A stretch of DNA of 64,000 nucleotides from Atopobiaceae bacterium (GTDB lineage: Bacteria; Actinomycetota; Coriobacteriia; Coriobacteriales; Atopobiaceae): positions 1 through 64,000 of the forward strand of contig JAFWIE010000072.1 in assembly GCA_017533825.1 (NCBI GenBank), read 5' to 3'. The notes below the pieces were generated by a model. The model did not search any database. It was not told the DNA's origin and saw nothing but the letters and a program-made list of their open reading frames with translations. Position 1 is the first letter of the stretch; each line of letters opens with the position of its first letter. Position numbers and translations under genes: made by a program. Of the stretch, positions 43,989 to 52,993 are shown one piece after another.

Positions 43989-44308
43989 TCGGGAAGCACC
44001 TCCCATTCGAGATTGCCGCTTCCATCGCGCATCTGCACCATGTACCACACCTTTCCCGTGCCGCGATTCATCACCTTGTAGCACACGTCTCCGTCGGCGA
44101 ACGACGGCGCGTTGACCCTGACCGCGTCAAGCGGCGTCCCCGGCTGCGTCCTGACCGCCTTGTCGGTGGCGTCTGCCAGCCTCGTATGCGACTCGTAGAC
44201 GCCTATTGCCACGATTACCGCGAGTATCAACACGAGGACTATCACCAAGTACTTGAACGGCTCCTCTATGCCTGCTCCCGCGCACTCGTACTGGTCGTCA
44301 TCCATCAT
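43985..44308 (-). CDS. single-pass membrane protein, 107 aa
   Basis: A hydrophobic helix YLVIVLVLILAVIVAIGVY follows an acidic N-terminus. The exported-type C-terminal domain (PLDAVRVNAPSFADGDVCYK...) is paralogous to that of the 102-aa protein at 39196. Start at ATGATG behind GGGGGAA. Confidence 0.65.
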   Translation of the reverse strand: MMDDDQYECAGAGIEEPFKYLVIVLVLILAVIVAIGVYESHTRLADATDKAVRTQPGTPLDAVRVNAPSFADGDVCYKVMNRGTGKVWYMVQMRDGSGNLEWEVLPE

Positions 44309-44326
44309 TTCCCCCATTCTTTTTTC

Positions 44327-44683
44327 TCAGTCAGTCCTTTGCAGATATACGTGGCCGTCTCGCTCGCGTACCCTCACCTTCGCCTGCACGTTGTACGGCA
44401 GGTACGATATGGCCGCGCCGAGCAGGTCTGCGACCCTCTTCGGACTCAGCCCCCTGAGCGGCATGTCGTCCTCGTCGTCGCCGGACGCGAGGAAGTGAGA
44501 CACGTCGTCGTGCCAACGCCTGACGGCGTCGGTCTTGACGTTGCCGTGTCTGTCGTCATGCCACCATCCGACCATTATCTCCCGCGTCGTTCCCTTGCCG
44601 AGCCTGTACATGGCGTCGACCTGGCTCGCGGGAACTCCGAGCATGGCGAACGTCTCTATCACGTTCTTCGAGTTAGCTTGCAC
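44327..44683 (-). CDS. hypothetical protein, 118 aa
   Basis: MQANSKNVIETFAMLGVPAS... begins with an HTH-like helical pattern (AMLGVPASQVDAMYRLGKGT), then an acidic and a basic part. DNA binding is possible but not firm. Confidence 0.6.
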   Translation of the reverse strand: MQANSKNVIETFAMLGVPASQVDAMYRLGKGTTREIMVGWWHDDRHGNVKTDAVRRWHDDVSHFLASGDDEDDMPLRGLSPKRVADLLGAAISYLPYNVQAKVRVRERDGHVYLQRTD

Positions 44684-45032
44684 CTTCTACCTCCGAAAGG
44701 TTGCACGTCTCGATGCCGCACGCTTCCGCGACCGTTCGCTCAAGCCTCGCGCCTTCGGAGTTCTCCCACCCCGGAAGGCTCACGAGAACGTCGTAGTCCG
44801 GCCGTCCGTATCCGTCGCTGTTCGTAAGCTCGCCGATCGCCCTCAGCATGTAGTAGGCGTGTTCGCGCGTGGGACCACTGCCGTCGAGCCATTCGATCGC
44901 CGGGTCGAACACGTATCGTGCGCCGAGCATCTTGAGCGTCTTGTGTGCGCTCAGGAACGCGTCGACGTTGTACGACTCGATTCCGGTCATGGGACCGCTG
45001 ATGAACACATGCCTGTCCTTGACGTTAGTCAT
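44673..45032 (-). CDS. DUF4406-like protein 2, 119 aa
   Basis: HVFISGPMTGIESYNVDAFL and later PDYDVLVSLPGWENSEGARL match the DUF4406 pattern and the paralogue at 40372. It is next to the sliding clamp gene. A nucleotide-related role is inferred. Confidence 0.75.
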   Translation of the reverse strand: MTNVKDRHVFISGPMTGIESYNVDAFLSAHKTLKMLGARYVFDPAIEWLDGSGPTREHAYYMLRAIGELTNSDGYGRPDYDVLVSLPGWENSEGARLERTVAEACGIETCNLSEVEGAS

Positions 45033-45041
45033 AGTATCTCC

Positions 45042-46118
45042 CTAGAGTCGCACCGGCATGAGCAGTGCGACGTAGTTCATGTCTCCGTAGTGTCTGAATA
45101 TCGCCGGTTGCATTGATCCGACGAGCTCCATTGACGTCTCGCCGTCGCACCCGGCTATCGCGTCCTTGAGGTAGTTGATGTTGAGCGCGATGACCTGGTC
45201 CTTGCCATCGACCGTGCCCACGAACACGTCGGTCGACTCGCCCTGCGTCGGGCTCGTGCTCTGCAGCTGGACGAACATCTCCTCGGCGCTTATGCTCACC
45301 CTCACGCTCGGGTTGTCCTTCGCCATGGCCTCGACCCTCTTGAGCGCGTCGGCGAAGTCCTGCGGCTCGAACGTGAGCGTCGTCTCGTGTCCGGACGGTA
45401 TGAGCTTCGTGACGTCCGGGAAGTTGCCGCTGATGACGCGCGTGATGTACGTGGTGCCGCCCAAAGACATTCGCACCTGACGCTCGTCGCATGCGATGGC
45501 GACCTCGTCCTGTGCCATGCTGACGGCGTCCCTCAGCGCGTCCGCCGGGATTATCGCCTCGAACTCGCCGTCAGATGCGGCGTCGACCGTGACGAGGCGG
45601 TAAGAGTCGGTCGCGCTCATGACGATCCTGCCGTCTCCTACGGCGACCTTGACGCCACCGAGAACTGGGCGGGACGCGTCCCTCGACGCGCACCTGCACG
45701 TCTTGTCTGCCATCGCCGCCATGACCGACGCGGGAATGGTGACGCTCTGGCTCTCGTCTATGTCCGGGAACTCTGGGAAGTCGGTGACGTCGAGCGTGTT
45801 GAGGCGGTACTTCGCCTTCATGCACGATATCTTGACCACGTTGCCGTCATCCTCGAACGTCACTGCGGCGTCGGGGAGGCTCCTCGCGACCGACATGAGC
45901 GTCCTGCCTGATATGATGGCGCTGCCGTCCTCCTCTGTCATGGCTTGGTTGATCCTTCGCACGCTCTCCGTGCCGTTGGTGGCGACCATGGTGAGCGTGC
46001 CGTCGCATGCGTCTATCTTCACGCCTGCGTACATGAGATTCGTGGCGTTGTCGACGCACGCCTTTGTGACGCACTTCACCGACTCGAGAAGCGCGTGGCT
46101 GCTGATCGTGAACTTCAA
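45042..46118 (-). CDS. dnaN: DNA polymerase III beta subunit (sliding clamp)
   Basis: The 358-residue protein has the bacterial clamp layout of three repeats: AIISGRTLMSVARSLPD, FPEFPDIDE, SATDSYRL and the C-terminal LLMPVRL. It forms a ring that tethers a polymerase. Phage-encoded DnaN is uncommon; with DnaB, a DnaC-like loader and SSB it indicates a bacterial-style replisome. The polymerase itself is outside this window. Confidence 0.93.
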   Translation of the reverse strand: MKFTISSHALLESVKCVTKACVDNATNLMYAGVKIDACDGTLTMVATNGTESVRRINQAMTEEDGSAIISGRTLMSVARSLPDAAVTFEDDGNVVKISCMKAKYRLNTLDVTDFPEFPDIDESQSVTIPASVMAAMADKTCRCASRDASRPVLGGVKVAVGDGRIVMSATDSYRLVTVDAASDGEFEAIIPADALRDAVSMAQDEVAIACDERQVRMSLGGTTYITRVISGNFPDVTKLIPSGHETTLTFEPQDFADALKRVEAMAKDNPSVRVSISAEEMFVQLQSTSPTQGESTDVFVGTVDGKDQVIALNINYLKDAIAGCDGETSMELVGSMQPAIFRHYGDMNYVALLMPVRL

Positions 46119-46127
46119 ATTGCCTCC

Positions 46128-47363
46128 TTAGAAAAGGTTCAGTTGGACTCCTCTTTCGCATTCCTCCCGAATGCGTCTCTCCGCCATCTCGCAATACTCA
46201 GGCTCTTGGTCTATGCCGACGAACCTCATCTGCTCCCTCATGCATGCGACTCCGGTGCTGCCTGAGCCGCAGAACGGGTCGAGCACTACGCCGTCCTTCG
46301 GGCACACGAGACGCACGAGCCATTGCATGAGCGCCGTCGGCTTGACGGTGCTATGTGTGTTGAAGCTGCCACGGTCAGACTTTGATGCCTTCGCGCAGTA
46401 GAAGAACCTGTCATACGACTCGGGAGGCTCACGCCTCATGCCTGGCTTGAGGTCGAAGTCGGTGACGCCTCTGTCCCCATATGTCCTGTCTGCCGACTCC
46501 TCGCCGTCCCGCATGTTTGGGAAGAACCTCGCCGCGTTTGCGTCAGGCTCGTCACGCTTGAGGTGCTCGTTCGTTGGCGGGAAGTCTCCGTAGCACACGC
46601 CCTTGCGCTTGGGTATCCCAGCACGCAAGTCGCCCTGTTGGCCTTTGGCGTCGGGGAAGCACTCGCGAACCTCGTCGGAGCCGTCATGCACGAAGTTCGC
46701 AGGGAACCTGCCCGGTGGCTGGTCGGTCGGCACCCTGCACGCGTCGATGTTGAGCGCACCGACGCCCCACTTCATGACGTTCCGCGCGACCGTCCCGTCA
46801 AGCGGCTTGTACGCAAGGCATATCGGCTCCCATGCTGGCTTTATCTGCGTGTTCCATCCTTGCCATCTCTCGACATCATCAGCATTTCCAGTCAGGGCCT
46901 CGACGGACTTCGAGACGTTGAGTCCCTTGGGAAATCCCGACGAGTAGTTCCATGAGACGCAGTCCTTCACAATCCATCCGGCATCCTCTATCGCGCAGAA
47001 CAGGCGATGAAACGTCCTCGGCGAGCCGAACGCGAGTAGATGGGCACCGGGCTTCGCGACGCGAAGGGCTTGGGCGAATATCGGCGTCATCTGCTCCTGA
47101 AACGCAACGTTCTCGTCACGCCTCGGAGCGTGACCGTGCGAGTTGCCGTATCGAGGGGCACCAGGATTCTCGCTTGCGTAGTCGTGCGACTTCTCGCGAC
47201 GCTCACTCGCGGACTCATTTCCGCCGCCGCCGCCGTAGCTGTCCCAGTCGTTGCCCATGAACGCAAGCGCATACGGAGGGTCGCAGACTATGGCATCGAC
47301 TGAGTTCTCATCCATGCCACACATCGTCTCTTGGCACTCGCCGTTGACTATCTCGTACGTCAC
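46128..47363 (-). CDS. DNA methyltransferase (DPPY type), 411 aa
   Basis: The catalytic motif VDAIVCDPPYALAFMGNDWD lies near the N-terminus. The AdoMet motif VVLDPFCGSGSTGVACM lies near the C-terminus, the order of class beta amino-methyltransferases acting on adenine N6 or cytosine N4. The protein is complete. It starts one 4-base overlap after the Cys protein at 47360. Likely protects phage DNA or modifies it. Confidence 0.88.
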   Translation of the reverse strand: MTYEIVNGECQETMCGMDENSVDAIVCDPPYALAFMGNDWDSYGGGGGNESASERREKSHDYASENPGAPRYGNSHGHAPRRDENVAFQEQMTPIFAQALRVAKPGAHLLAFGSPRTFHRLFCAIEDAGWIVKDCVSWNYSSGFPKGLNVSKSVEALTGNADDVERWQGWNTQIKPAWEPICLAYKPLDGTVARNVMKWGVGALNIDACRVPTDQPPGRFPANFVHDGSDEVRECFPDAKGQQGDLRAGIPKRKGVCYGDFPPTNEHLKRDEPDANAARFFPNMRDGEESADRTYGDRGVTDFDLKPGMRREPPESYDRFFYCAKASKSDRGSFNTHSTVKPTALMQWLVRLVCPKDGVVLDPFCGSGSTGVACMREQMRFVGIDQEPEYCEMAERRIREECERGVQLNLF

Positions 47364-47668
47364 GTTCCCTCCAAGTAGCCCATCGCGTCCAACAGCTTGA
47401 TTCGCCCGTCAGTCAGCTTCGTGGGTACGAAGCACTCGTGCATCTCGTCAGCGTTGACGCACTGCACGCCCGTGCGCGTGCCCTCAGTGTTGACGGGCAT
47501 GGGCAGGATCACGTTCTTCATGCGCTTGGTGAGGTAACGATGGTTGCCAGCCCTCAGGCACACGTAGCCCCATATGCCGTCGCACATCACGACACCGCAA
47601 TTCCTGCACCAAACGCAGATGCGCGGCTCGGACTCGGCGAACATGTCAAGTCGCTCGCTGATGTCCAT
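47360..47668 (-). CDS. hypothetical Cys protein, 102 aa
   Basis: MDISERLDMFAESEPRICVW... has CVWCRNCGVVMC in the first 30 residues, a likely metal site. It connects the methyltransferase with the J-domain gene by short overlaps. Confidence 0.6.
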   Translation of the reverse strand: MDISERLDMFAESEPRICVWCRNCGVVMCDGIWGYVCLRAGNHRYLTKRMKNVILPMPVNTEGTRTGVQCVNADEMHECFVPTKLTDGRIKLLDAMGYLEGT

Positions 47669-48558
47669 CAGATCACCTCCATCACGTGAAACCTCGGCTG
47701 ACCGAACAGCTCCTCAAGAAGATCGTCGTACTCACGCATGATGTCTCCCCATCCGGTCACGCGGTCCATCCTTGCACCAATAACGAACCTTTTGATTCTG
47801 TTCGACCGCTTGTCATCAGCCGTGACTGGCACAATGCACGCCAGGAAGTGGTCAAGAAGCACACGCGCCATAAGCGTATGCGCATCGCTCATACCGAGAA
47901 TCTCCCATGGAGAGACGATGACAAGCATGTGATTCACTGGGTCAATCGCAAGCCCACGCGTGATGTTGTGCAAATCCCTGCGCATGGAGCTCAAGACTCC
48001 TTCAAGGAACAGAACCCTCTTCGTTATCCATGCAAGGTCGCGTGGATGCAGCACGCCGCCAGGAAGCCTGTCCTTGAGCGACTCAAGCATTATGAGGTTG
48101 CCCTTCGCGTTGTCAGGAGCGTCGCAGATGTAGGCAACGTGAAGACCGTCGCCTTGTGATATGTACTTCGATCCGTTGAGTTCGAGCATGCAGACAGGCG
48201 TCGTGTCAAGTCTCTTCTTAATGTCGCTCACGTCATGTGGTAGCCATATCGAGTCAGATGCCAATCGCTCGACCACAAGGAGCTTGTCATGTTCCTTGAA
48301 TATCGCATACTGATCGTTGCGCGTGACCTCAATCGGCGTATTGCCGTCACTATGACTGTCTTCAGTCCTGTTATATTCGTCCCATAATCTGTTCAGCCGT
48401 GCCATCGCATCCTCGCTGCCACCCATGTCTGGGTGCACGGAACGCGCAAGTCTTCGGTAGCGTATCCTTGCGCGGTTCTTGTTCGCCCCGAAGAGGTCCG
48501 TCGCGCTAGTCGCGTCAAGCACCAGCGCGACGTCTTGACTAGAGCTTGAGGTCACCAT
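47668..48558 (-). CDS. J-domain protein, 296 aa
   Basis: The N-terminal 70 residues form a J domain with the HPD triad: RIRYRRLARSVHPDMGGSED and a following helix MARLNRLWDEYNR. The J domain stimulates Hsp70 ATPase. The remaining 220 residues are unassigned but protein-kinase-like in length. It lies directly downstream of a vWA gene and near a PurA-like gene, a recurring type of neighbourhood in large phages as far as I recall. Confidence 0.75.
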   Translation of the reverse strand: MVTSSSSQDVALVLDATSATDLFGANKNRARIRYRRLARSVHPDMGGSEDAMARLNRLWDEYNRTEDSHSDGNTPIEVTRNDQYAIFKEHDKLLVVERLASDSIWLPHDVSDIKKRLDTTPVCMLELNGSKYISQGDGLHVAYICDAPDNAKGNLIMLESLKDRLPGGVLHPRDLAWITKRVLFLEGVLSSMRRDLHNITRGLAIDPVNHMLVIVSPWEILGMSDAHTLMARVLLDHFLACIVPVTADDKRSNRIKRFVIGARMDRVTGWGDIMREYDDLLEELFGQPRFHVMEVI

Positions 48559-49513
48559 ACGTCGTATCCGCGACAGCTACGCCAACGCCATGTTTCGTGA
48601 CGTCGATTCCAGTGGCCGACTTCACTGCTGCGAGTGCTACGCCACTGTCGAATCCGGCATCCGTGAGTTCCGTTGCAAGCTCGCCTGAGTCGACCGTTCC
48701 CTCGGCAAGTCCGATTATCGATGCGATGACGGCTGGTGCCGAGTCGGTCGTCTCAAGCGTCACGACATGGTCACTGCCAAGCAACGCCTCGTACTTCCTA
48801 CGACTGTGCTGATCCTGCGCAGAGAAGTTGTCGACGAGCAGGAAGTACACGTCCCAACGCTCGCGTGCCTTGTCAAACGCCATCTGCGGCGTAATCGTGA
48901 ACGGCTGAGACTCGCCAAGATATGTCTTGGACTCCTCTGGATATACCTCAAGTGCGCATTCGTCACCGACAAGGAACATGTAGCCGCGCTTTCCACGCTT
49001 CTCCCAGGCGTCGGTTACGACATGGTTTGCGACAAACCACACGAGGGCCGTGCTGGTCTCGCCGTTGTTTCCTCCACCACATCCCTCGATGAACACGTTG
49101 TCGAGGTTGTCATCTATTCGGTTGTCAGACTCGAACTGACTGAGCTGTACCGGGACTCGGTCGCAGTGAGTGTCCCCGTATGCGCCGATCGCCACCTGCG
49201 GATCGCTCACCACATCCTTGCGGATGAGCATGCCGAACAGCCCCTTCAACGACTTTTGGAGAACGTGCGGGTTCTCACCCATTGAACCCGTCACGTCGAA
49301 GCCTATGACAATCGGCGTCGATTCTGGATGCTCGTCTGAGTCCCTGCTCTCGCGAGTCACCGGAACACCGCCGACGATGACCTTGAGGTCATCATGCGCC
49401 TCGTATCGTCCTGAACTCTTCGCGTGTCGGTCGTAGCCGAACGATGCTCCTTTGCTCACCTTTCTCGCTGTGACGCGGTCGTACGTGCTACGACTCCAAG
49501 TTCCTCCACCCAT
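48539..49513 (-). CDS. vWA-domain protein, 324 aa
   Basis: PIVIGFDVTGSMGENP is a MIDAS motif (DxTxS form). TALVWFVANHVVTDAWEKRG and FLVGDECALEVYPEE fit the vWA fold. The C-terminal 90 residues (LAEGTVDSGELATELTDAGF...) may be a separate small domain. It overlaps the J-domain gene by 20 bases. Role unknown; vWA proteins often act with chaperone-like partners. Confidence 0.8.
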   Translation of the reverse strand: MGGGTWSRSTYDRVTARKVSKGASFGYDRHAKSSGRYEAHDDLKVIVGGVPVTRESRDSDEHPESTPIVIGFDVTGSMGENPHVLQKSLKGLFGMLIRKDVVSDPQVAIGAYGDTHCDRVPVQLSQFESDNRIDDNLDNVFIEGCGGGNNGETSTALVWFVANHVVTDAWEKRGKRGYMFLVGDECALEVYPEESKTYLGESQPFTITPQMAFDKARERWDVYFLLVDNFSAQDQHSRRKYEALLGSDHVVTLETTDSAPAVIASIIGLAEGTVDSGELATELTDAGFDSGVALAAVKSATGIDVTKHGVGVAVADTTYGDLKL

Positions 49514-49528
49514 GATGCATCCCTTTCT

Positions 49529-50752
49529 CTATCTGTCCTGCCACGCGTCGGTTATAGGGCCTCTGCCGATGACCGTGACGGGCGCGTGGCACTCGTCCTC
49601 TATAGTCGAAATGAACGTATCTTCGTCCATGTCCTCAATGCACATGCCACAAGGCACATATCGGTCTATTCCGTCGACCTTCGACGTGCCCTCCCAGCGC
49701 GTGACGCACCTTCCCGGATAGCTGTCCATATGGCTCACGGCTATCTCGTCCACACACGTCGAATCTGCCGCTCTCGCAAGGTTCGGTATGTCAAGCAGAC
49801 CAGTCCTGAACACACCGGCCCATTCGTATGTCTCGTTGTCAATCTCCGGTATGTCGCATGTCCCCTCAGTTGGCATCGGTCCGAAGCCGTGCCGAGTCTG
49901 GTAGCTGCGCGTGACACCTATCACCTTGGCCCTGTGTTCGCCACAAAGTCTCCTCGCCTCGAACGCGTCCATGTCACCGTATGTGACATGCGGGAACCAT
50001 CCGACACGCTTGTCAAGCAGCACACCCTGGCTGCCCTCGAAGATGACCTGCTTGCTTTCGACCGATTTCTTTACAAGCTCGTCAACGTAGTCGAACCTGA
50101 CGCCGAGAATCATGAGCTTGTCACGCGCCTTGCATAAGTCATAAGCCCATATTTCTGACTCGTTTGGAACGCTGACGCCATACTCGCGACTGAGCCACAG
50201 CGGCCACGCCTCCAACTGTTTCATGAGGTAACGTCCAGTGAGTACATCGCTTACCCTCACGACAGCCCCAGAGACAGTTTTTGATATCGGCTCAGCGTCG
50301 ATGCACGCCCTTGCAATGCCTACGCCACGCCCGGTTGACCCGTGCCTTTTGTCACCACGACCGTACTCCAACTCTTGATTCACGCGTGCGTACATCGGCA
50401 ACATCACCGGACATCTCTTGTCGATGACGACTGATGTGAACGGGTTCTCGCCTGTGATGTCTCTCAGGTGCTCGCCTTCCCATATCAGCGCGTCGAGGTC
50501 CACCAGCATGCCTTTCGCTATGTACGTCTTGGCTCCGAGCAACGCGCCCGATCCGAACTGCGAATGCGTGTGGTGAATCACCTTCCCGTCGCATACAATT
50601 CTGACGTTGTGCTGCGCCTGCGGACCTCCGTTGAACCTGACAACAACGGGGCGATGGCCGTCTGCAATGGACTTCTCCACCTCATGCGCGACGGCCATGC
50701 CCTTTCCCTCGTCACCAAACCCCAGACCGATGACTATTTTCGGGTCTATCAC
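49529..50752 (-). CDS. adenylosuccinate synthetase-like protein (PurA/PurZ family), 407 aa
   Basis: GTG start in a GTGA overlap. The motif GLGFGDEGKG (residues 9-18) matches the PurA GTP loop with the catalytic Asp kept (Asp14). GGPQAQHNV contains the catalytic His, and STGRGVGIARACID the IMP-contact region. PurA joins IMP and Asp. Phage PurZ enzymes make the precursor of 2-aminoadenine, usually with Asp replaced by Ser. The Asp here favours PurA or a PurZ0-like enzyme. It sits in a vWA/J-domain cluster. Confidence 0.85.
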   Translation of the reverse strand: MIDPKIVIGLGFGDEGKGMAVAHEVEKSIADGHRPVVVRFNGGPQAQHNVRIVCDGKVIHHTHSQFGSGALLGAKTYIAKGMLVDLDALIWEGEHLRDITGENPFTSVVIDKRCPVMLPMYARVNQELEYGRGDKRHGSTGRGVGIARACIDAEPISKTVSGAVVRVSDVLTGRYLMKQLEAWPLWLSREYGVSVPNESEIWAYDLCKARDKLMILGVRFDYVDELVKKSVESKQVIFEGSQGVLLDKRVGWFPHVTYGDMDAFEARRLCGEHRAKVIGVTRSYQTRHGFGPMPTEGTCDIPEIDNETYEWAGVFRTGLLDIPNLARAADSTCVDEIAVSHMDSYPGRCVTRWEGTSKVDGIDRYVPCGMCIEDMDEDTFISTIEDECHAPVTVIGRGPITDAWQDR

Positions 50753-51027
50753 GCCCAAAGCACCTTCTCCAGCGTGTCCTCGTCGATGATGAAGCAGTGC
50801 TTGTTGTCGTCGAACACGCGGTCCTTGACCTTGCGCATCTTTCCGCCTATCATCACGCGGCTTCCCTTCGCTGGAATCGCGGCGTCGCGCGTCACGACGT
50901 CGAACCCTCCGTCGTAAGACTGGTGCCACGCGTTGTGCTGGCCGTCCGGAAGCGTGACACTAATGTCGAGTCCGTCCTGCGTCTTTTCGACGGTGATCTG
51001 AACTCCATACAGGGTTGCGGTCTCCAA
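50749..51027 (-). CDS. hypothetical protein, 92 aa
   Basis: METATLYGVQITVEKTQDGL... looks all-beta and starts after a terminator-like hairpin behind TAAGGAGGAATCAG. Its stop overlaps the PurA-like GTG, so the two are coupled. Unknown. Confidence 0.65.
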   Translation of the reverse strand: METATLYGVQITVEKTQDGLDISVTLPDGQHNAWHQSYDGGFDVVTRDAAIPAKGSRVMIGGKMRKVKDRVFDDNKHCFIIDEDTLEKVLWA

Positions 51028-51050
51028 AACTGATTCCTCCTTAAAGAAAT

Positions 51051-51072
51051 GGACGGCTCAACCGAGCCGTCC
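51051..51072 (-). terminator. intrinsic terminator
   Basis: GGACGGCTC and GAGCCGTCC pair around GGTT, followed on the minus strand by ATTTCTTT. It ends the transcript of the PAPS-like gene and leads the PurA cluster. Confidence 0.75.
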
Positions 51073-51080
51073 GAACGTCA

Positions 51081-52085
51081 TTATGTGAACAGCCTGACCT
51101 GTCCACCGCTCTCCTTGAAGCGACGGAACTCGCGATACTGCCTCGTGTACTCGTATGAGTCGGCAAACACGACTCGTGCGGCCTTGACGAACTTGGGCTC
51201 ATGGCGCTCCGCTATGTCCAGCTCCTCGAACACGTCCTTGTTGAACGGGCATCCGGCGCATCCGGTCCTGGTGAATCCCCAGACCTCATAGCAGTCAGAA
51301 TTTCTTATGCCGAACATGTCAATGTACTGCTCTCGGTCGTCGTTGTTGAGCCAATACAGCGGGCGGTATTTGTCGGGACCATCATTGCCCGCTATGATGC
51401 ACTTGTTGTGAATCGTCCTGGCACCTCTCTCAGAGGCGCGTACGCCAGTGAGGACGACGTCGGCGTTGGAGAGTCTGACGTATCTGTTCGACGGAGTCTT
51501 TTTTGACCTGTCGCAGCACTTTTCGCTGATGCTGAATTGCGGGGGATTCTCGATCAGGAACTCCTTCAGCCACTTGTTTCTCCTGACGTGATAGATCGAG
51601 CGAGGATTGTCCATCTTTGTCGAATACTCGTTGCACCACCACTTCAGATACGACTTGCACTTTGGGTATTTCCTACCAAGCACATCGAGCGGCTCGTCTT
51701 CCCATTCGAAACCGTTCCTTTGCAATCCACCCATGACGGAGCTCACCATCTTAGACACGAATGGCTGTCCGTACCTTCGACAAGTCTCCGGCACTGTCAA
51801 GTCGGGAAGGTTGCGTTTTATCTTGACGCCATACAGGTCTTCCAGATAGTCGAGATGAGCTCTGGTGGCCTCGTACTCCATCCCCGTGTCTTGAAACAGG
51901 TATGTTATCGCTATCGGTGATACCTGCCTCACGCGCTCGCACACGTCCATCATCACGTCGGAGTCGGCGCCACCGCTGATGGACACAATCGCCTTCTCGT
52001 GCGTCTCGAACACCGACTGGCATTTCAGCGCGGCGTCGGCGATTGCGAGATTCCCACAATTGACCAAGTCGCTGAACGAGCTCAT
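51081..52085 (-). CDS. PAPS-reductase-like PP-loop protein 2, 334 aa
   Basis: SISGGADSDVMMDVCER is the PP-loop. ETCRRYGQPF, EKCCDRSKKT and GCAGCPFNKD give four conserved Cys regions. Over its whole length it is paralogous to the protein at 41827 (both start LxxCGN-AIADAA-KC). Likely an ATP-dependent sulfur or nucleotidyl chemistry enzyme. Substrate unknown. Confidence 0.8.
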   Translation of the reverse strand: MSSFSDLVNCGNLAIADAALKCQSVFETHEKAIVSISGGADSDVMMDVCERVRQVSPIAITYLFQDTGMEYEATRAHLDYLEDLYGVKIKRNLPDLTVPETCRRYGQPFVSKMVSSVMGGLQRNGFEWEDEPLDVLGRKYPKCKSYLKWWCNEYSTKMDNPRSIYHVRRNKWLKEFLIENPPQFSISEKCCDRSKKTPSNRYVRLSNADVVLTGVRASERGARTIHNKCIIAGNDGPDKYRPLYWLNNDDREQYIDMFGIRNSDCYEVWGFTRTGCAGCPFNKDVFEELDIAERHEPKFVKAARVVFADSYEYTRQYREFRRFKESGGQVRLFT

Positions 52086-52465
52086 TTTTCCACGGCAACC
52101 GCATCTTGTCCAGGCAAGAACTCTATCTCATGAAAGTCGTCCGGCAGGTGCTCCGCCGTGAGGTCCTCGACGACGTAGGTCGTCCACTCGTTGAGGTCGC
52201 AGTAGTACTTCGCGTACTGATTGTCGCCTATCGCCACTATCACGTCGAGGTCTGACGTGTCGTGAAACGTAGCAAACCTTCCGGTGAGACGCCATATGAC
52301 GGTGTCGGTGCGCGTGTTGATGACCGTTATCCTGCGCATGCGGTCGAAGTCGTTCGCGTTGCGCGATATCTCACGCGACTTCATCGCGGCAGGGCTGCAA
52401 GAGCTGCATCCCGACATGGACGCGGCGATTGCGACTGCCGCGACGAATGCCACAATCCTTCTCAT
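52082..52465 (-). CDS. lipoprotein, 127 aa
   Basis: The start MRRIVAFVAAVAIAASMSGC gives a lipoprotein signal with lipobox ASMSGC, Cys at 20. The mature domain is acidic and beta-rich. It should be anchored to the outer face of the membrane, where phage lipoproteins often act in superinfection exclusion; no specific family is recognised. Confidence 0.7.
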   Translation of the reverse strand: MRRIVAFVAAVAIAASMSGCSSCSPAAMKSREISRNANDFDRMRRITVINTRTDTVIWRLTGRFATFHDTSDLDVIVAIGDNQYAKYYCDLNEWTTYVVEDLTAEHLPDDFHEIEFLPGQDAVAVEK

Positions 52466-52665
52466 GACGCACCACCCGTCAGTTGATTCACCAGAGCGCG
52501 AAACTCTCCGCTCTCGTTGTTGACGTTTGCCATTGAGCCGAGCGACCTGGCTATCGACGCTATGGCGCACTCATCATTCGTGTACCATGCGCACAACACC
52601 TTGTAGCACGGCGTAGAGAGCGGCTCGGTGCCTTGCCACATCGGGCATCCCTTGATGTCACTCAT
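52462..52665 (-). CDS. hypothetical protein, 67 aa
   Basis: MSDIKGCPMWQGTEPLSTPC... has four Cys, no recognised fold, and overlaps its neighbours by 4-8 bases. Confidence 0.6.
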   Translation of the reverse strand: MSDIKGCPMWQGTEPLSTPCYKVLCAWYTNDECAIASIARSLGSMANVNNESGEFRALVNQLTGGAS

Positions 52666-52978
52666 GGCTCTCCCAGAGATGCTCTGTCATGATGTCGTGC
52701 CACTCGGGGAAAGCCTTCTTGACGAGGCAGAAGAGAAGGCCCTTCTCCTTGTCATACTCGTCGCCTTCAAGGCATCTCGTGCGCGTGACGCTGCTGTCGT
52801 CCCACACGACGTACGTGACCGGGCCGTTCCAGCCCACGTCCTTGACGCGAGGGAGGGACAGCTCGTTGAATGCGTTCGTCATGCAGTCAAAGTGTGTGTT
52901 TATGCGCCTTCCTGCTTCCTCGATTGCGTAAAGCGCGTAACCAAGAGTTGCAACGCATTCTCCTCTTGTCTTGCTCAT
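52658..52978 (-). CDS. hypothetical acidic protein, 106 aa
   Basis: MSKTRGECVATLGYALYAIE... starts behind TAGGAGGTACATC. It begins with a helix; the rest is acidic and mixed. Unknown. Confidence 0.65.
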   Translation of the reverse strand: MSKTRGECVATLGYALYAIEEAGRRINTHFDCMTNAFNELSLPRVKDVGWNGPVTYVVWDDSSVTRTRCLEGDEYDKEKGLLFCLVKKAFPEWHDIMTEHLWESHE

Positions 52979-52993
52979 GATGTACCTCCTATT

